Shown in pieces: positions 44,670 to 52,128 of a stretch of 54,542 nt of DNA; position 1 is the first letter of the stretch; each line of letters opens with the position of its first letter. The stretch is from Desulfotignum sp. Lineage in GTDB: Bacteria > Desulfobacterota > Desulfobacteria > Desulfobacterales > Desulfobacteraceae. Where the stretch lies: positions 35,887 through 90,428 of the forward strand of contig JAABSA010000013.1 of the NCBI GenBank assembly GCA_011390635.1. The letters run 5' to 3'. A model generated the notes under the pieces. It made no database searches. It was not told the origin of the DNA and saw only the letters and a list, made by a program, of their open reading frames with translations. The translations under genes were made by a program, and so were the position numbers.

Positions 44670-45299
44670 ATGCAAAAACCTTTATGCGGGCTGTGTAATA
44701 ACAGTTTTACAAACAGGGGGTTTACAAGACATTTGCAATTCTGCATTCCCAGGTACCTGGGACAATGTGCTCCGAATCCCAAAGAAAAAACTGTTCATCT
44801 TCATGTGTATGATGCATTTAATCCGGAGTACTTTCTACACCTGGCTGCGACCGGAACAACAACTCTGAAGGAGCTGGATTCTTTTCTCAGAAAAATCTGG
44901 CTGGAGTGCTGCGGCCATTTGAGTGAGTTTACCTATGGCAGACGAGGTGATGCGCTGTCAATAAGTCAGAAATTGTTCCGGGTATTCAATTCCGGAAATG
45001 AGCTGTATTACAAATATGATTTCGGCGATACCACCGAACTCATTGTCCGGTCCAGGGGCCTGTATCCCGGAGTTTTGCAGGAGACACAGGCCATCCATCT
45101 TCTGGCCAGGAATGTTCAGCCGCCCATTCTCTGTGACCGGTGCGGCAAGGCGCCTGCTGAGGTCATCTGTACCGAATGCCAGTGGGACGGTGAAGGCTGG
45201 TTTTGTTCAAACTGCATCAAAGACCACGAGTGTGACGAGGAAATGTTCCTTAATGTCGTGAATTCTCCCAGAACCGGTGTTTGCGGTTACAACGGATGA
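44670..45299 (+). CDS. pRiA4b ORF-3-like protein with two zinc-binding ends
   Basis: A 209-residue protein whose middle (about 35-150) matches the plasmid pRiA4b ORF-3 family (HLHVYDAF near the start; SGNELYYKYDFGDTTELIV is the core). The N-terminus has CGLCNNSF and HLQFC, a CCHC zinc-finger pattern. The C-terminus has CDRCGKAPAEVICTEC and FCSNCIKDHEC, a B-box or zinc-ribbon pattern. AAGGAGG precedes the ATG at 44670. The family is common on mobile elements and has no established role; nucleic-acid or protein binding is a guess from the zinc motifs. Confidence 0.75.
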   Translation: MQKPLCGLCNNSFTNRGFTRHLQFCIPRYLGQCAPNPKEKTVHLHVYDAFNPEYFLHLAATGTTTLKELDSFLRKIWLECCGHLSEFTYGRRGDALSISQKLFRVFNSGNELYYKYDFGDTTELIVRSRGLYPGVLQETQAIHLLARNVQPPILCDRCGKAPAEVICTECQWDGEGWFCSNCIKDHECDEEMFLNVVNSPRTGVCGYNG

Positions 45300-45464
45300 A
45301 TGAAAAAGATACGTTCAGATGCAGTGACGACTCCGGGAGTTTGCCAGGGACGGCTGCAGATAACGATATTTGCCATAGTCTTGTCTCCCTGGTTCACAGG
45401 TTCATCTTTTTGTTCCATCGCCGGTATTCGTGTGCACCCCAGGCGTTTTAGGGGCGTTTCAAAT

Positions 45465-45491
45465 ATTCAGTTGCGTTTTGCAACTCTGAAT
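45465..45491. promoter_or_regulatory. Palindrome upstream of the ParD-like antitoxin
   Basis: ATTCAG, AGTTGC, GTTTT, GCAACT and CTGAAT make a nearly continuous inverted repeat (45465-45491), 36 bp before the antitoxin start. It is likely the operator bound by the toxin-antitoxin complex. The remaining 45300-45464 shows nothing recognisable. Confidence 0.45.
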
Positions 45492-45527
45492 GGTATTTTA
45501 CAACCAACTACTATCAAGGAGGTTACC

Positions 45528-45755
45528 ATGGCAACCGCAGTAAAAGTATCAGATGAACTGTTTGAAAAAGCAAAAATAAAATCAAAAGTGTATAAAAGAT
45601 CCATCGCCGGCCAAATTGAATACTGGGCAAAAATAGGCCAATTGATTGAAGAAAACCCGGACCTCCCTCTTCCCTTTATTCAAGACATTTTAGAAGGAAA
45701 AGAGCAAATTAAAGCAGGACAGGGGACTCCATATGTATTTGGAGAAGGTGAATGA
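45528..45755 (+). CDS. ParD-like antitoxin
   Basis: A 75-residue protein of the ParD_like family, starting MATAVKVSDELFEKAKIKSK and continuing with RSIAGQIEYWAKIGQLIEENPDL, a ribbon-helix-helix-type DNA-binding region; the tail binds the toxin. AAGGAGG precedes the ATG at 45528. The stop overlaps the toxin start by 4 bp. Unlike most modules in this island it lies on the plus strand. Confidence 0.82.
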   Translation: MATAVKVSDELFEKAKIKSKVYKRSIAGQIEYWAKIGQLIEENPDLPLPFIQDILEGKEQIKAGQGTPYVFGEGE

Positions 45756-46042
45756 CCCAGATAATTGAAATAATCCAGTCACCGATTTTTGCCAGACAAA
45801 AGAAAAAGTTACACAAAAAACAAATCAAAGATCTGGACAAGGCTGTCAAATCGATTTATCAACATCCAAATATCGGGGTTGCCAAAACAGGGGATTTGCA
45901 GGGTGTCAAGATTTTTAAGTTCAAATTACAGAATCAACAATTATTATTGGCTTATGAAGTCATCGAATCGACTTTATATCTATATACTTTCGGATCTCAT
46001 GAGAATTTCTATAGAGATTTGAAAAAGTATCTCAAAGAATAA
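45752..46042 (+). CDS. RelE/ParE-family toxin
   Basis: A 96-residue basic protein of the RelE/ParE fold with FARQKKKLHKKQIKDLDKAV at the N-terminal helix pair and GVKIFKFKLQNQQLLLAYEV in the beta sheet. It pairs with the ParD-like antitoxin (4-bp overlap). Its target, ribosomal mRNA cleavage or gyrase, cannot be decided. It ends 23 bp before a repeat of the helicase 3' end. Confidence 0.82.
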   Translation: MTQIIEIIQSPIFARQKKKLHKKQIKDLDKAVKSIYQHPNIGVAKTGDLQGVKIFKFKLQNQQLLLAYEVIESTLYLYTFGSHENFYRDLKKYLKE

Positions 46043-46065
46043 CCCTTTTTTTTCCGGCCGGTTCC

Positions 46066-46200
46066 CCATCACCCGCCCCGCCTGTTCTCCTCAACCATCT
46101 CCACGGGCATGGGACTGCTCAGCTGCCATACCATCTGGATGGGCCGTTTCTTTTGATGGCTCACATGCGTGGCCGGCACTAAAAACACAAACGGCACCGT
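46066..46200 (-). repeat. Copy 1 of the helicase 3' end (135 bp)
   Basis: This segment aligns without gaps to 50398-50532, the last codons and stop region of the helicase-like gene, with about 13 mismatches in 135 bases by eye. Homology stops sharply after AAAAACACAAACGGCACCGT (46181-46200). Beyond it, 46201-46267 holds no recognisable sequence up to the fic stop. Confidence 0.8.
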
Positions 46201-46267
46201 ATAGTATAGTTAATTCAGGCCACACTAACGCTATAGTTGGAAATCCTTACGTCCTATCTATATTTGC

Positions 46268-47434
46268 TTAATGGGGTAACTCGGTCCCTTCGCTCATTAT
46301 CCGGATATATTCTGCATAAGAATAAAGGCGATTCCGCTTCTGGCCGGTAATTTCTTTTACTATACCAAGCTTTTCAAGTTCACGGAGGCAGGCATTAACT
46401 GTAGCAGGTGAAAGTTGTGTTTTTTCCTGTACCCAATTCGGTGAAGCCATGGGTCTCTCGAGCATTGCCTTGTGAACGAGATGGGCCGAACCGGATATAC
46501 GTTTTAGTCCATTAATGCGCAGCCCATCTTCAGCAGACAGTTTTATCAGTTGCTGAGCGGTTTCAACTGCCTTTGTTGCTGTATGAATAATGGCATCGGC
46601 AAAAAAATCGAGCCAGGCCTCCCAGTCACCGGTCAGCCGTACTTCATTCAGAAGTTCATAATAACGTTGTCGGTATGTTTTGAAATAAAGACTGAGATAC
46701 AGCATCGGCTCTTTAAGTACTTTTTCAGAGCACAACAGCAGGGTTATTATCAGTCGGCCAAGACGACCATTACCATCAAGGAACGGATGAATGGTTTCAA
46801 ACTGTACATGTGCCAATGCCGCCTTGATCAACACCGAAGTTTTTTCCGGCTGATCATGTAGAAACAGCTCCAGTTTCCCCATACATTCTTGAAGATATTC
46901 AGGCGGCGGTGGTACAAAAGCGGCATTACCAGGGCGACTTCCACCAATCCAGTTTTGACTTCTTCGAAACTCACCTGGATCACATTCTTTGCCACGACCT
47001 TTCGACAGCAGCACACTATGAATCTCTTTCAGCAACCTTAGCGAAAGAGGAAAATCTTCTCCAAGTCGTTTGAGACCATGGTTAAGAGCGGCCACATAGT
47101 TGCTTACCTCCTGCGCATCATCCAGGGGAACTCCGGGTTGATGCTCAAATTCAAACATCAGGAGGTCGGAAAGTGATGATTGAGTGCCCTCGATCATAGA
47201 GGAGAGCACCGCTTCTTTGCGTACATACATATAAAGGAAAAGCGATGTGTCCGGAAGCAATACTGAGACACTGTCCAGGCGGCCAAGGGACAACAGAGCC
47301 CGGTCAAATTTTTCCCTGAGTTCGGAAGACCATTCAATGGGAGGTGACGGTGGCAGCGGGGCTGGAACGAAAGCCTGAGCCTTTTCTCCAACTGTCGATA
47401 TGTTGATATATTGGCCTTGCAGATCTCTGTTCAT
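46268..47434 (-). CDS. Fic-domain AMP-transferase with winged-helix C-terminus
   Basis: A 388-residue Fic protein. The active-site motif HPFLDGNGRLGR is intact, with catalytic His. The inhibitory motif SMIEGT lies near residue 85, so it is a class II Fic protein that holds itself in check through its own N-terminal helix. The C-terminal part (about 300-380, NWVQEKTQLSPATVNACLRELEKLG cut into a winged helix) suggests DNA binding. Such proteins add AMP, or another nucleotide part, to target proteins. It is inserted between two pieces of a broken helicase gene. Confidence 0.88.
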   Translation of the reverse strand: MNRDLQGQYINISTVGEKAQAFVPAPLPPSPPIEWSSELREKFDRALLSLGRLDSVSVLLPDTSLFLYMYVRKEAVLSSMIEGTQSSLSDLLMFEFEHQPGVPLDDAQEVSNYVAALNHGLKRLGEDFPLSLRLLKEIHSVLLSKGRGKECDPGEFRRSQNWIGGSRPGNAAFVPPPPEYLQECMGKLELFLHDQPEKTSVLIKAALAHVQFETIHPFLDGNGRLGRLIITLLLCSEKVLKEPMLYLSLYFKTYRQRYYELLNEVRLTGDWEAWLDFFADAIIHTATKAVETAQQLIKLSAEDGLRINGLKRISGSAHLVHKAMLERPMASPNWVQEKTQLSPATVNACLRELEKLGIVKEITGQKRNRLYSYAEYIRIMSEGTELPH

Positions 47435-47477
47435 ATTTTTATTTCAATTATTGAATTAGCATGTTTCTTATTTTAAT

Positions 47478-47645
47478 TTAATGGTTTATGTAAAATAACA
47501 AGTACGGTCTGTCAAGTATTAAATATCCAGCGATATGCTCGTCATAGATCACTTTTGCCGTTTCAATGGTTCTTTGGTTGTTAATTTCCAGCAAGTCAGC
47601 ATAAATTATAAACGGATGCACGATAGGCTTCCATAGCCGTGACGT
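47478..47645 (-). pseudogene. Remnant resembling an AbiEi-type antitoxin C-terminus
   Basis: The frame reads RLWKPIVHPFIIYADLLEI followed by NNQRTIETAKVIYDEHIAGYL and a stop at 47478. The YADLL...ETAxxIYD pattern recalls the C-terminal end of AbiEi-family antitoxins (type IV modules), from memory of the family. The rest of the gene and any AbiEii toxin are absent. It lies between fic and a helicase fragment and fills most of the 47435-47652 gap; the remainder is AT-rich and without features. Confidence 0.4.
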
Positions 47646-47652
47646 TGTTCAT

Positions 47653-47804
47653 AAAAACACAAACTGCACAGTGCAGTTATTGTGTTTTTTTCTGGGCCGG
47701 GCAAACACCAGGATGGTATATGCCCGGGTCAGGTGATGCACCAGGTTCTGTCCGGTGGGCGAGTCCAGGGCCGTGTTGGACTGGGATTCCCAGTGCAGCA
47801 AGGT
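47653..47804 (-). repeat. Helicase gene fragment (C-terminal section, copy B)
   Basis: The segment aligns to 50513-50664 of the helicase-like gene, starting with AAAAACACAAACTGCACAGT (matching 18 of 20 bases of the 3' end junction sequence at 46181-46200) and ending where the brnA gene begins. On the minus strand it encodes WESQSNTALDSPTGQNLVHH-like sequence, disturbed by frame changes. It belongs to the same broken copy as 48448-48807. Confidence 0.75.
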
Positions 47805-47820
47805 CCGGCGCAGCCATTAT

Positions 47821-48075
47821 TTATTGGGCTGCGCGTAACTCCTCCCGTACAACACGACGAAGAACCTCTTCAAGGGGTTGATCTTGGTATTCAATGTGTT
47901 TTCTTAGGGCGTCATTGAGCATCGACTGATAGTTTCCCCCTCCTTGTTCCTCAACTTTGGATCGGAACCAATCGACAATATCCCGGTCAAGCCTGATGGT
48001 TATCCTGACTTTATTCCCCGCTTGAGGGAGAACTGCACCACGCTTGCCTTTGCTAAAATCATATTTCGCTTTCAT
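47821..48075 (-). CDS. brnA: BrnA-family antitoxin
   Basis: An 84-residue antitoxin of the BrnA/CopG group. VRITIRLDRDIVDWFRSKVEEQGGG, cut here into its parts VRITIRLDRDIVDWF and the following loop, is typical; the ribbon-helix-helix is C-terminal to a toxin-binding start. It overlaps the brnT gene by 17 bp. It should repress the operon together with BrnT. Confidence 0.85.
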   Translation of the reverse strand: MKAKYDFSKGKRGAVLPQAGNKVRITIRLDRDIVDWFRSKVEEQGGGNYQSMLNDALRKHIEYQDQPLEEVLRRVVREELRAAQ

Positions 48076-48325
48076 ATTGCTTCACCTCACTACGCACGGC
48101 TTTTCGTGCTGAAATAATGCGAATATTATCGCCACGCCATGTGTAGACCACCACTAAAATGCGACCAAACGCATCCATTCCTATGGTGATATAACGCTGT
48201 TCATTTGATCCATTGTCATCAAGAGTTACAGCGCTTGGATCATCAAAAACCGCAAAAGTATCGGCAAAATGAATGCCGTGTTTTAACAGATTTTTATTGG
48301 CTTTTGATTTATCCCATTCAAACAT
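48059..48325 (-). CDS. brnT: BrnT-family toxin
   Basis: An 88-residue ribonuclease toxin of the RelE-like BrnT family. It begins MFEWDKSKANKNLLKHGIHF, the family signature, and has RYITIGMDAFGRILVVVYTW and IRIISARKA with the catalytic arginines. In order and orientation (toxin first, antitoxin second) it is a standard BrnTA module. It is inserted between two pieces of the broken helicase copy. Confidence 0.88.
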   Translation of the reverse strand: MFEWDKSKANKNLLKHGIHFADTFAVFDDPSAVTLDDNGSNEQRYITIGMDAFGRILVVVYTWRGDNIRIISARKAVRSEVKQYESEI

Positions 48326-48447
48326 AGCACACCATATATATGCACATATGTATGTACATGTCAAGTTTTTAAAGGCGAACGCTCAGAATCTGTGGTTTAT
48401 TCGCAGTACTCTATACAGATTTCATACAAGCGCCTCCAGATACCGCT

Positions 48448-48807
48448 TCATCCCCGGGACCGGAGAATGCCGGAACCGGCATAATGGGGCGGGGTGATCT
48501 CCAGGAGTACCGGCTTTGGATCAGGGATCAGTTTTCGGTTTTCAAGATGGGATTTCCGGGGGGTGCCGGCCGGTCCGGCCAGCAGATCGATGATCCGGTT
48601 GCACAGGACCCGGCGGCGTTCCGGGTCCGGCTCTTCCAACAGCGCCTGCCTGAGCACCTGAGACACAAATTCCGCATACCGGGACGGCTGTTCCTCAGCT
48701 TCCAGCTTTCCAAACAACGGCCGCAGTTCCGGATACCGGGCCAGAAGATCTGTCAGGTCCTGGTCCAGCAGCCTGTCATAAATACCGGGACTGGGCTGTA
48801 AAGTCAT
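48448..48807 (-). pseudogene. Helicase-like gene, N-terminal fragment (copy B)
   Basis: The 119-residue frame matches the first 113 residues of the helicase-like protein at 50401-51624 almost exactly (TLQPSPGIYDRLLDQDLTDL here, TFRPSPGIYDRLLDQDLTDL there), then leaves it after ITPPHYAGSGI and stops. The start overlaps the NUDIX gene by 4 bp, exactly as in the other copy. The rest of this copy is displaced to 47653-47804 and 46066-46200. Confidence 0.85.
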
Positions 48808-49214
48808 GGGGTCTCCTGTCCGGCGAACTGCAAATAGGTTTCCAGGACCGGGCGGTCTGCCGCGGCCCAGTCCAAGGAGGCCAGCTCCTCTCTGGGCAGC
48901 CAGGTCACAGCCGCATGCTCCCGCAGAATGATGGTGCCGGAAATGATACTGCACACAAAAGGATACAGGGTGATGGTAAACTCCGGATACGCATGGGTCT
49001 TTTCAGCCAGGGCATGGTGCACGGCCACCTTGATGGCCAGTTCCTCGGCAACTTCCCGGCAAAGGCAGTGTTCAGGGGTTTCGCCGGGCTTGATTTTACC
49101 GCCGGGGAACTCCCACTTCAAGGGCATGGCCATGGTGCGGCTCCGCTGGGCCGCCAATACACAGCCGTCCTGTTCGATGATGGCACAGGTGACGTGGAGG
49201 TGGTTTTCGCTCAT
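48804..49214 (-). CDS. NUDIX hydrolase, MutT-like (copy B)
   Basis: A 136-residue pyrophosphohydrolase with the complete NUDIX box GGKIKPGETPEHCLCREVAE followed by EL. MutT-type members remove 8-oxo-dGTP; the substrate here is not established. It is nearly identical to the NUDIX protein at 51621-52031 (differences such as MAM for MDM and KVAVHH for EVAVHH) and is overlapped by the helicase fragment. It remains intact although its partner gene is broken. Confidence 0.88.
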   Translation of the reverse strand: MSENHLHVTCAIIEQDGCVLAAQRSRTMAMPLKWEFPGGKIKPGETPEHCLCREVAEELAIKVAVHHALAEKTHAYPEFTITLYPFVCSIISGTIILREHAAVTWLPREELASLDWAAADRPVLETYLQFAGQETP

Positions 49215-49223
49215 GTCCTGATG

Positions 49224-49520
49224 TCATGTTCTCTTTTGCCAACGTTTGGGATGACGGCTACCATGCATAACGGCTACCACTATAATGGAATTTTGATCGA
49301 TAAGATAATATACCCCAAACGGAAATCTATGGACCAAAGCTCTTCTGGTATTCTTATGAGTAACAGCATAAAGGTAAGGATTTTCTGATAAAATTTTGAA
49401 TATCCCCTGAACTTCATCAAGAAACTCATCGCCCAGCCTCGGGTTCTGTTTTTCATACCACAAGGCAGCTTCCTCAAGGTCAGTCTCTGCTTCCGGTCTG
49501 ATATGAACAATAAAACTCAC
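49224..49520 (-). CDS. RelE/ParE-family toxin
   Basis: A 98-residue toxin with HIRPEAETDLEEAALWYEKQ at the N-terminal helices and HRFPFGVYYLIDQNSIIVVAVMHGSRHP split over the sheet and the final strand, both typical of the ParE group. It overlaps the antitoxin gene by 4 bp. Its ATGA overlap and intact length suggest a working module. Confidence 0.86.
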   Translation of the reverse strand: MSFIVHIRPEAETDLEEAALWYEKQNPRLGDEFLDEVQGIFKILSENPYLYAVTHKNTRRALVHRFPFGVYYLIDQNSIIVVAVMHGSRHPKRWQKRT

Positions 49521-49741
49521 AGACGCTTCCGAATATCTGCAATCACATCTTTGGCAATGCGGCCTTTAATACCGTCCGCTTTATAGGCGGCAAGGCGCCC
49601 ATCAAGTTCTTTACGCTGTTCTTTGGTAAGAGGTAAAACGCTTTGATCTGCTGCAATGCTATCCCAGATATCTTCAACTATTCGTATTCTTTCTGATATC
49701 GGTAGTTCTCGCAAATTATCAATCATTTGATTAATCTCCAA
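49517..49741 (-). CDS. Addiction-module antitoxin
   Basis: A 74-residue acidic protein of the putative addiction module family, with LRELPISERIRIVEDIWDSI at the start and a helical tail ending DVIADIRKRL. It is the partner of the ParE-like toxin downstream. The family often pairs with ParE/RelE toxins. Confidence 0.84.
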   Translation of the reverse strand: MEINQMIDNLRELPISERIRIVEDIWDSIAADQSVLPLTKEQRKELDGRLAAYKADGIKGRIAKDVIADIRKRL

Positions 49742-49824
49742 AATTGTTAAAGCTTTCTAAAGTATATCATATTTCTAAACGCACGAATTCAAAAAATTCT
49801 AGTATGGGCAACGATGCTGGATCC

Positions 49825-49958
49825 CCATCACCCGCCCCGTCTATTCTCCTCAAACATCTCCACGGGCATGGGATACCGCAGCTGCCATACCATCTGGATG
49901 GGCCGTTCTTTTTGGTGGCTGACATGCCTGGCCGGTCCTAAAAAACACAAACGGACCG
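49825..49958 (-). repeat. Copy 2 of the helicase 3' end
   Basis: A further copy of the helicase 3' end, aligning to 50398-50525 and a little beyond, with a few indels. It stops after AAAAACACAAACGGACCG, the same place as copy 1 at 46181-46200. On its other side is the antitoxin gene at 49517-49741. The bases 49959-49989 hold nothing recognisable. Confidence 0.78.
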
Positions 49959-49989
49959 CGTCAATTATCTTGGCCGGTTTTTCCACCGC

Positions 49990-50091
49990 TTAATCAAAGA
50001 AGTATTCTCCCAGCCCTTCTACTTGTTCTTCATAGAATTGTCTGCCTTCCATCAGGTCTGACATGGCTGAAGACAGAATTTCAATTTTCAT
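49990..50091 (-). pseudogene. Truncated RelE/ParE-family toxin
   Basis: Thirty-three codons starting MKIEILSSAMSDLMEGRQFY and ending EGLGEYFFD at a TAA. This is the N-terminal helix pair of a ParE toxin; the beta sheet with the active residues is missing. It overlaps the antitoxin stop by 4 bp, so the module was once normal. It is too short for toxin activity. Confidence 0.75.
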
Positions 50092-50306
50092 TCAAAGTGT
50101 TTCCGCATTTCTTTTTTGGCAGTCTGCCAGTCCAGAACTCTCTCTTTACCCTCTTCAAGGCGCTTCTCTGTTTCCTGAAGAGCCGCCTTATGCCAGGCGG
50201 GTGATTCGAGGAGTTCCTCTTCTGATAATAAATCCGCCCACAAGGCATCCACCATCCTGAGTTTTTCTTCTCTGGTAAGGTGTTTTATTTCTATTGCATT
50301 CTGCAT
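50088..50306 (-). CDS. Addiction-module antitoxin, partner truncated
   Basis: A 72-residue acidic protein of the putative addiction module family, with LTREEKLRMVDALWADLLSE and a C-terminal helical part ending KKEMRKHFE. It has the same architecture as the antitoxin at 49517-49741 but is not a close copy. Its cognate toxin is reduced to 33 codons, so it is an orphan. Confidence 0.82.
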   Translation of the reverse strand: MQNAIEIKHLTREEKLRMVDALWADLLSEEELLESPAWHKAALQETEKRLEEGKERVLDWQTAKKEMRKHFE

Positions 50307-50400
50307 GATTCAATCCTTTTAAATTTAAAGAAAAATTAGCATTTCTGCATTTTTATGTCAATTTCATCAGATGATTTCAACAGGTGATGATGGATTTCCA

Positions 50401-51624
50401 TCACCCGCCCAGCCTGTTCTCTTCAAACATCTCCACGGGCATGGGACTGCTCAGCTCCCAAACCATCTGGATGGGCCGTTCCGTTTGATGACTGACATGC
50501 CTGGCCGGTCCCAAAAACACAAACGGCACCGTGCAGTTGTTGTGTTTTTTCTTCGGCCGGGCAAACACCAGGATGGTATATCCCCGGGCCTGGTGATGCA
50601 CCAGATTCTGTCCCGTGGGCGAATCCAGGGCCGTATTGGACTGGGACTCCCAGTGCAGCAGGGCTTTCAGCCGGATGTCCATGCGGTATTTCCGATGCAC
50701 CTGTCCCACAAAATCCAGCACGGTCAGGCACTCTTTTTCCGGGGCATGGCGCAGCCCCCGGCCCAGCTGCTGGAGAAACACGGTCAGGCTCTGTGTGGGC
50801 CGCAAAAACAGTACCATGTTGATCTCCGGCACATCCACGCCTTCGCTGAACTTGTCCACGGTGAACAAAAAAACCAGCCGCCCGGATCTCAGCTCCGCCA
50901 GCAGGGAATCGCACCGGTCCCGGTCCACATCCGACACATACGCGGCCGAGGCAATGCCGTGTCGGTTGAACGCGTCCGCCATGAACCGGGCATGCCGGAT
51001 GGTGACACAGAAACCGACCCCCTTGATGGTTTCCCTTGCGGGTTCATACCGGTCCAGCGCCCTGACAATGGTATCCGCCCGCATTTTCGCCTGGATATCA
51101 TCGCCAGTGTACACCTTTTCCAGGGCCCGGTCATCATACCGGCCGTTTCTCCAGAAATGTTCTTTGCTGATATCCACGGCATCGGCAGACCGCATCTCTT
51201 CCAGCAGTTCCTGAACCAGCTGGGGTTCCCTGGGAGATCCGGTAAAAAGGCTGCTCTCCACCATGGAGGTCCGGGGCCGGGGAATGCCGGAACCGGCATA
51301 ATGGGGCGGGGTGATCTCCAGGAGTACCGGCTTTGGATCAGGAATCAGTTTTCGGTTTTCAAGATGGGATTTCCGGGGGGTGCCGGCCGGTCCGGCCAGC
51401 AGATCGATGATCCGGTTGCACAGGACCCGGCGGCGTTCCGGGTCCGGCTCTTCCAACAGCGCCTGCCTGAGCACCTGAGACACAAATTCCGCATACCGGG
51501 ACGGCTGTTCCTCAGCTTCCAGCTTTCCAAACAACGGCCGCAGTTCCGGATACCGGGCCAGAAGGTCCGTCAGGTCCTGGTCCAGAAGCCTGTCATAAAT
51601 ACCGGGACTGGGCCGGAAAGTCAT
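50401..51624 (-). CDS. Helicase-like protein with internal deletion (copy A)
   Basis: The 407-residue product joins two parts of a large PLD/superfamily-2 helicase (DUF3427 type). The first part (1-about 145) ends GSPREPQLVQELLEEMRSAD. The second part, from about residue 147 (SKEHFWRNGRYDD), carries helicase motifs IV-VI, including FTVDKFSEGVDVPEINM and FLQQLGRGLRHAPE, and the C-terminal domain. The PLD-like nuclease and the Walker A/DEAH half, normally several hundred residues, are missing, although the frame is open. It cannot hydrolyse ATP by itself. It overlaps the NUDIX gene by 4 bp. Confidence 0.78.
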   Translation of the reverse strand: MTFRPSPGIYDRLLDQDLTDLLARYPELRPLFGKLEAEEQPSRYAEFVSQVLRQALLEEPDPERRRVLCNRIIDLLAGPAGTPRKSHLENRKLIPDPKPVLLEITPPHYAGSGIPRPRTSMVESSLFTGSPREPQLVQELLEEMRSADAVDISKEHFWRNGRYDDRALEKVYTGDDIQAKMRADTIVRALDRYEPARETIKGVGFCVTIRHARFMADAFNRHGIASAAYVSDVDRDRCDSLLAELRSGRLVFLFTVDKFSEGVDVPEINMVLFLRPTQSLTVFLQQLGRGLRHAPEKECLTVLDFVGQVHRKYRMDIRLKALLHWESQSNTALDSPTGQNLVHHQARGYTILVFARPKKKHNNCTVPFVFLGPARHVSHQTERPIQMVWELSSPMPVEMFEENRLGG

Positions 51625-52031
51625 GGGGTCTCCTGTCCGGCGAACTGCAAATAGGTTTCCAGAACCGGGCGGTCAGCTTCAGCCCAGTCCAGGGAGACCA
51701 GGTCTTCTCTGGGCAGCCAGATCACGGCCGCATGCTCCCGCAGAATGATGGTGCCGGAAATGATGCTGCACACAAAGGGATACAGGGTGATGGTAAACTC
51801 CGGATACACATGTGTCTTTTCAGCCAGGGCATGGTGCACGGCCACCTCGATGGCCAGTTCCTCGGCAATTTCCCGGCAAAGGCAGTGTTCTGGGGTTTCG
51901 CCAGGCTTGATCTTACCACCGGGAAACTCCCACTTCAAAGGCATGTCCATGGTGCGGCTCCGCTGGGCCGCCAATACACAGCCGTCCTGTTCGATGATGG
52001 CGCAGGTGACGTGAAGGTGGTTTTCGGTCAT
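51621..52031 (-). CDS. NUDIX hydrolase, MutT-like (copy A)
   Basis: A 136-residue protein with the intact NUDIX box GGKIKPGETPEHCLCREIAE then EL, near-identical to copy B at 48804-49214. The pair NUDIX-helicase recurs in the same 4-bp overlap, so the two genes form a functional or inherited unit. Sanitation of nucleotides during repair, with the helicase acting on DNA, is a guess. The 97 bp upstream, 52032-52128, show nothing. Confidence 0.88.
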   Translation of the reverse strand: MTENHLHVTCAIIEQDGCVLAAQRSRTMDMPLKWEFPGGKIKPGETPEHCLCREIAEELAIEVAVHHALAEKTHVYPEFTITLYPFVCSIISGTIILREHAAVIWLPREDLVSLDWAEADRPVLETYLQFAGQETP

Positions 52032-52128
52032 GTCAATTTTTCATGATTGATAGCTGAAATGTTTTTAAAATAACACCAGAATAAACTGCTTTTATCGCGT
52101 TTATATAATTAAATGTTGGATGAAACCT

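Noticed and set aside
50371-51654. Plus-strand frame of over 400 codons opposite the helicase-like gene.
   Set aside because: It mirrors the minus-strand helicase frame, whose motifs and 4-bp overlap with the NUDIX gene decide the coding strand.
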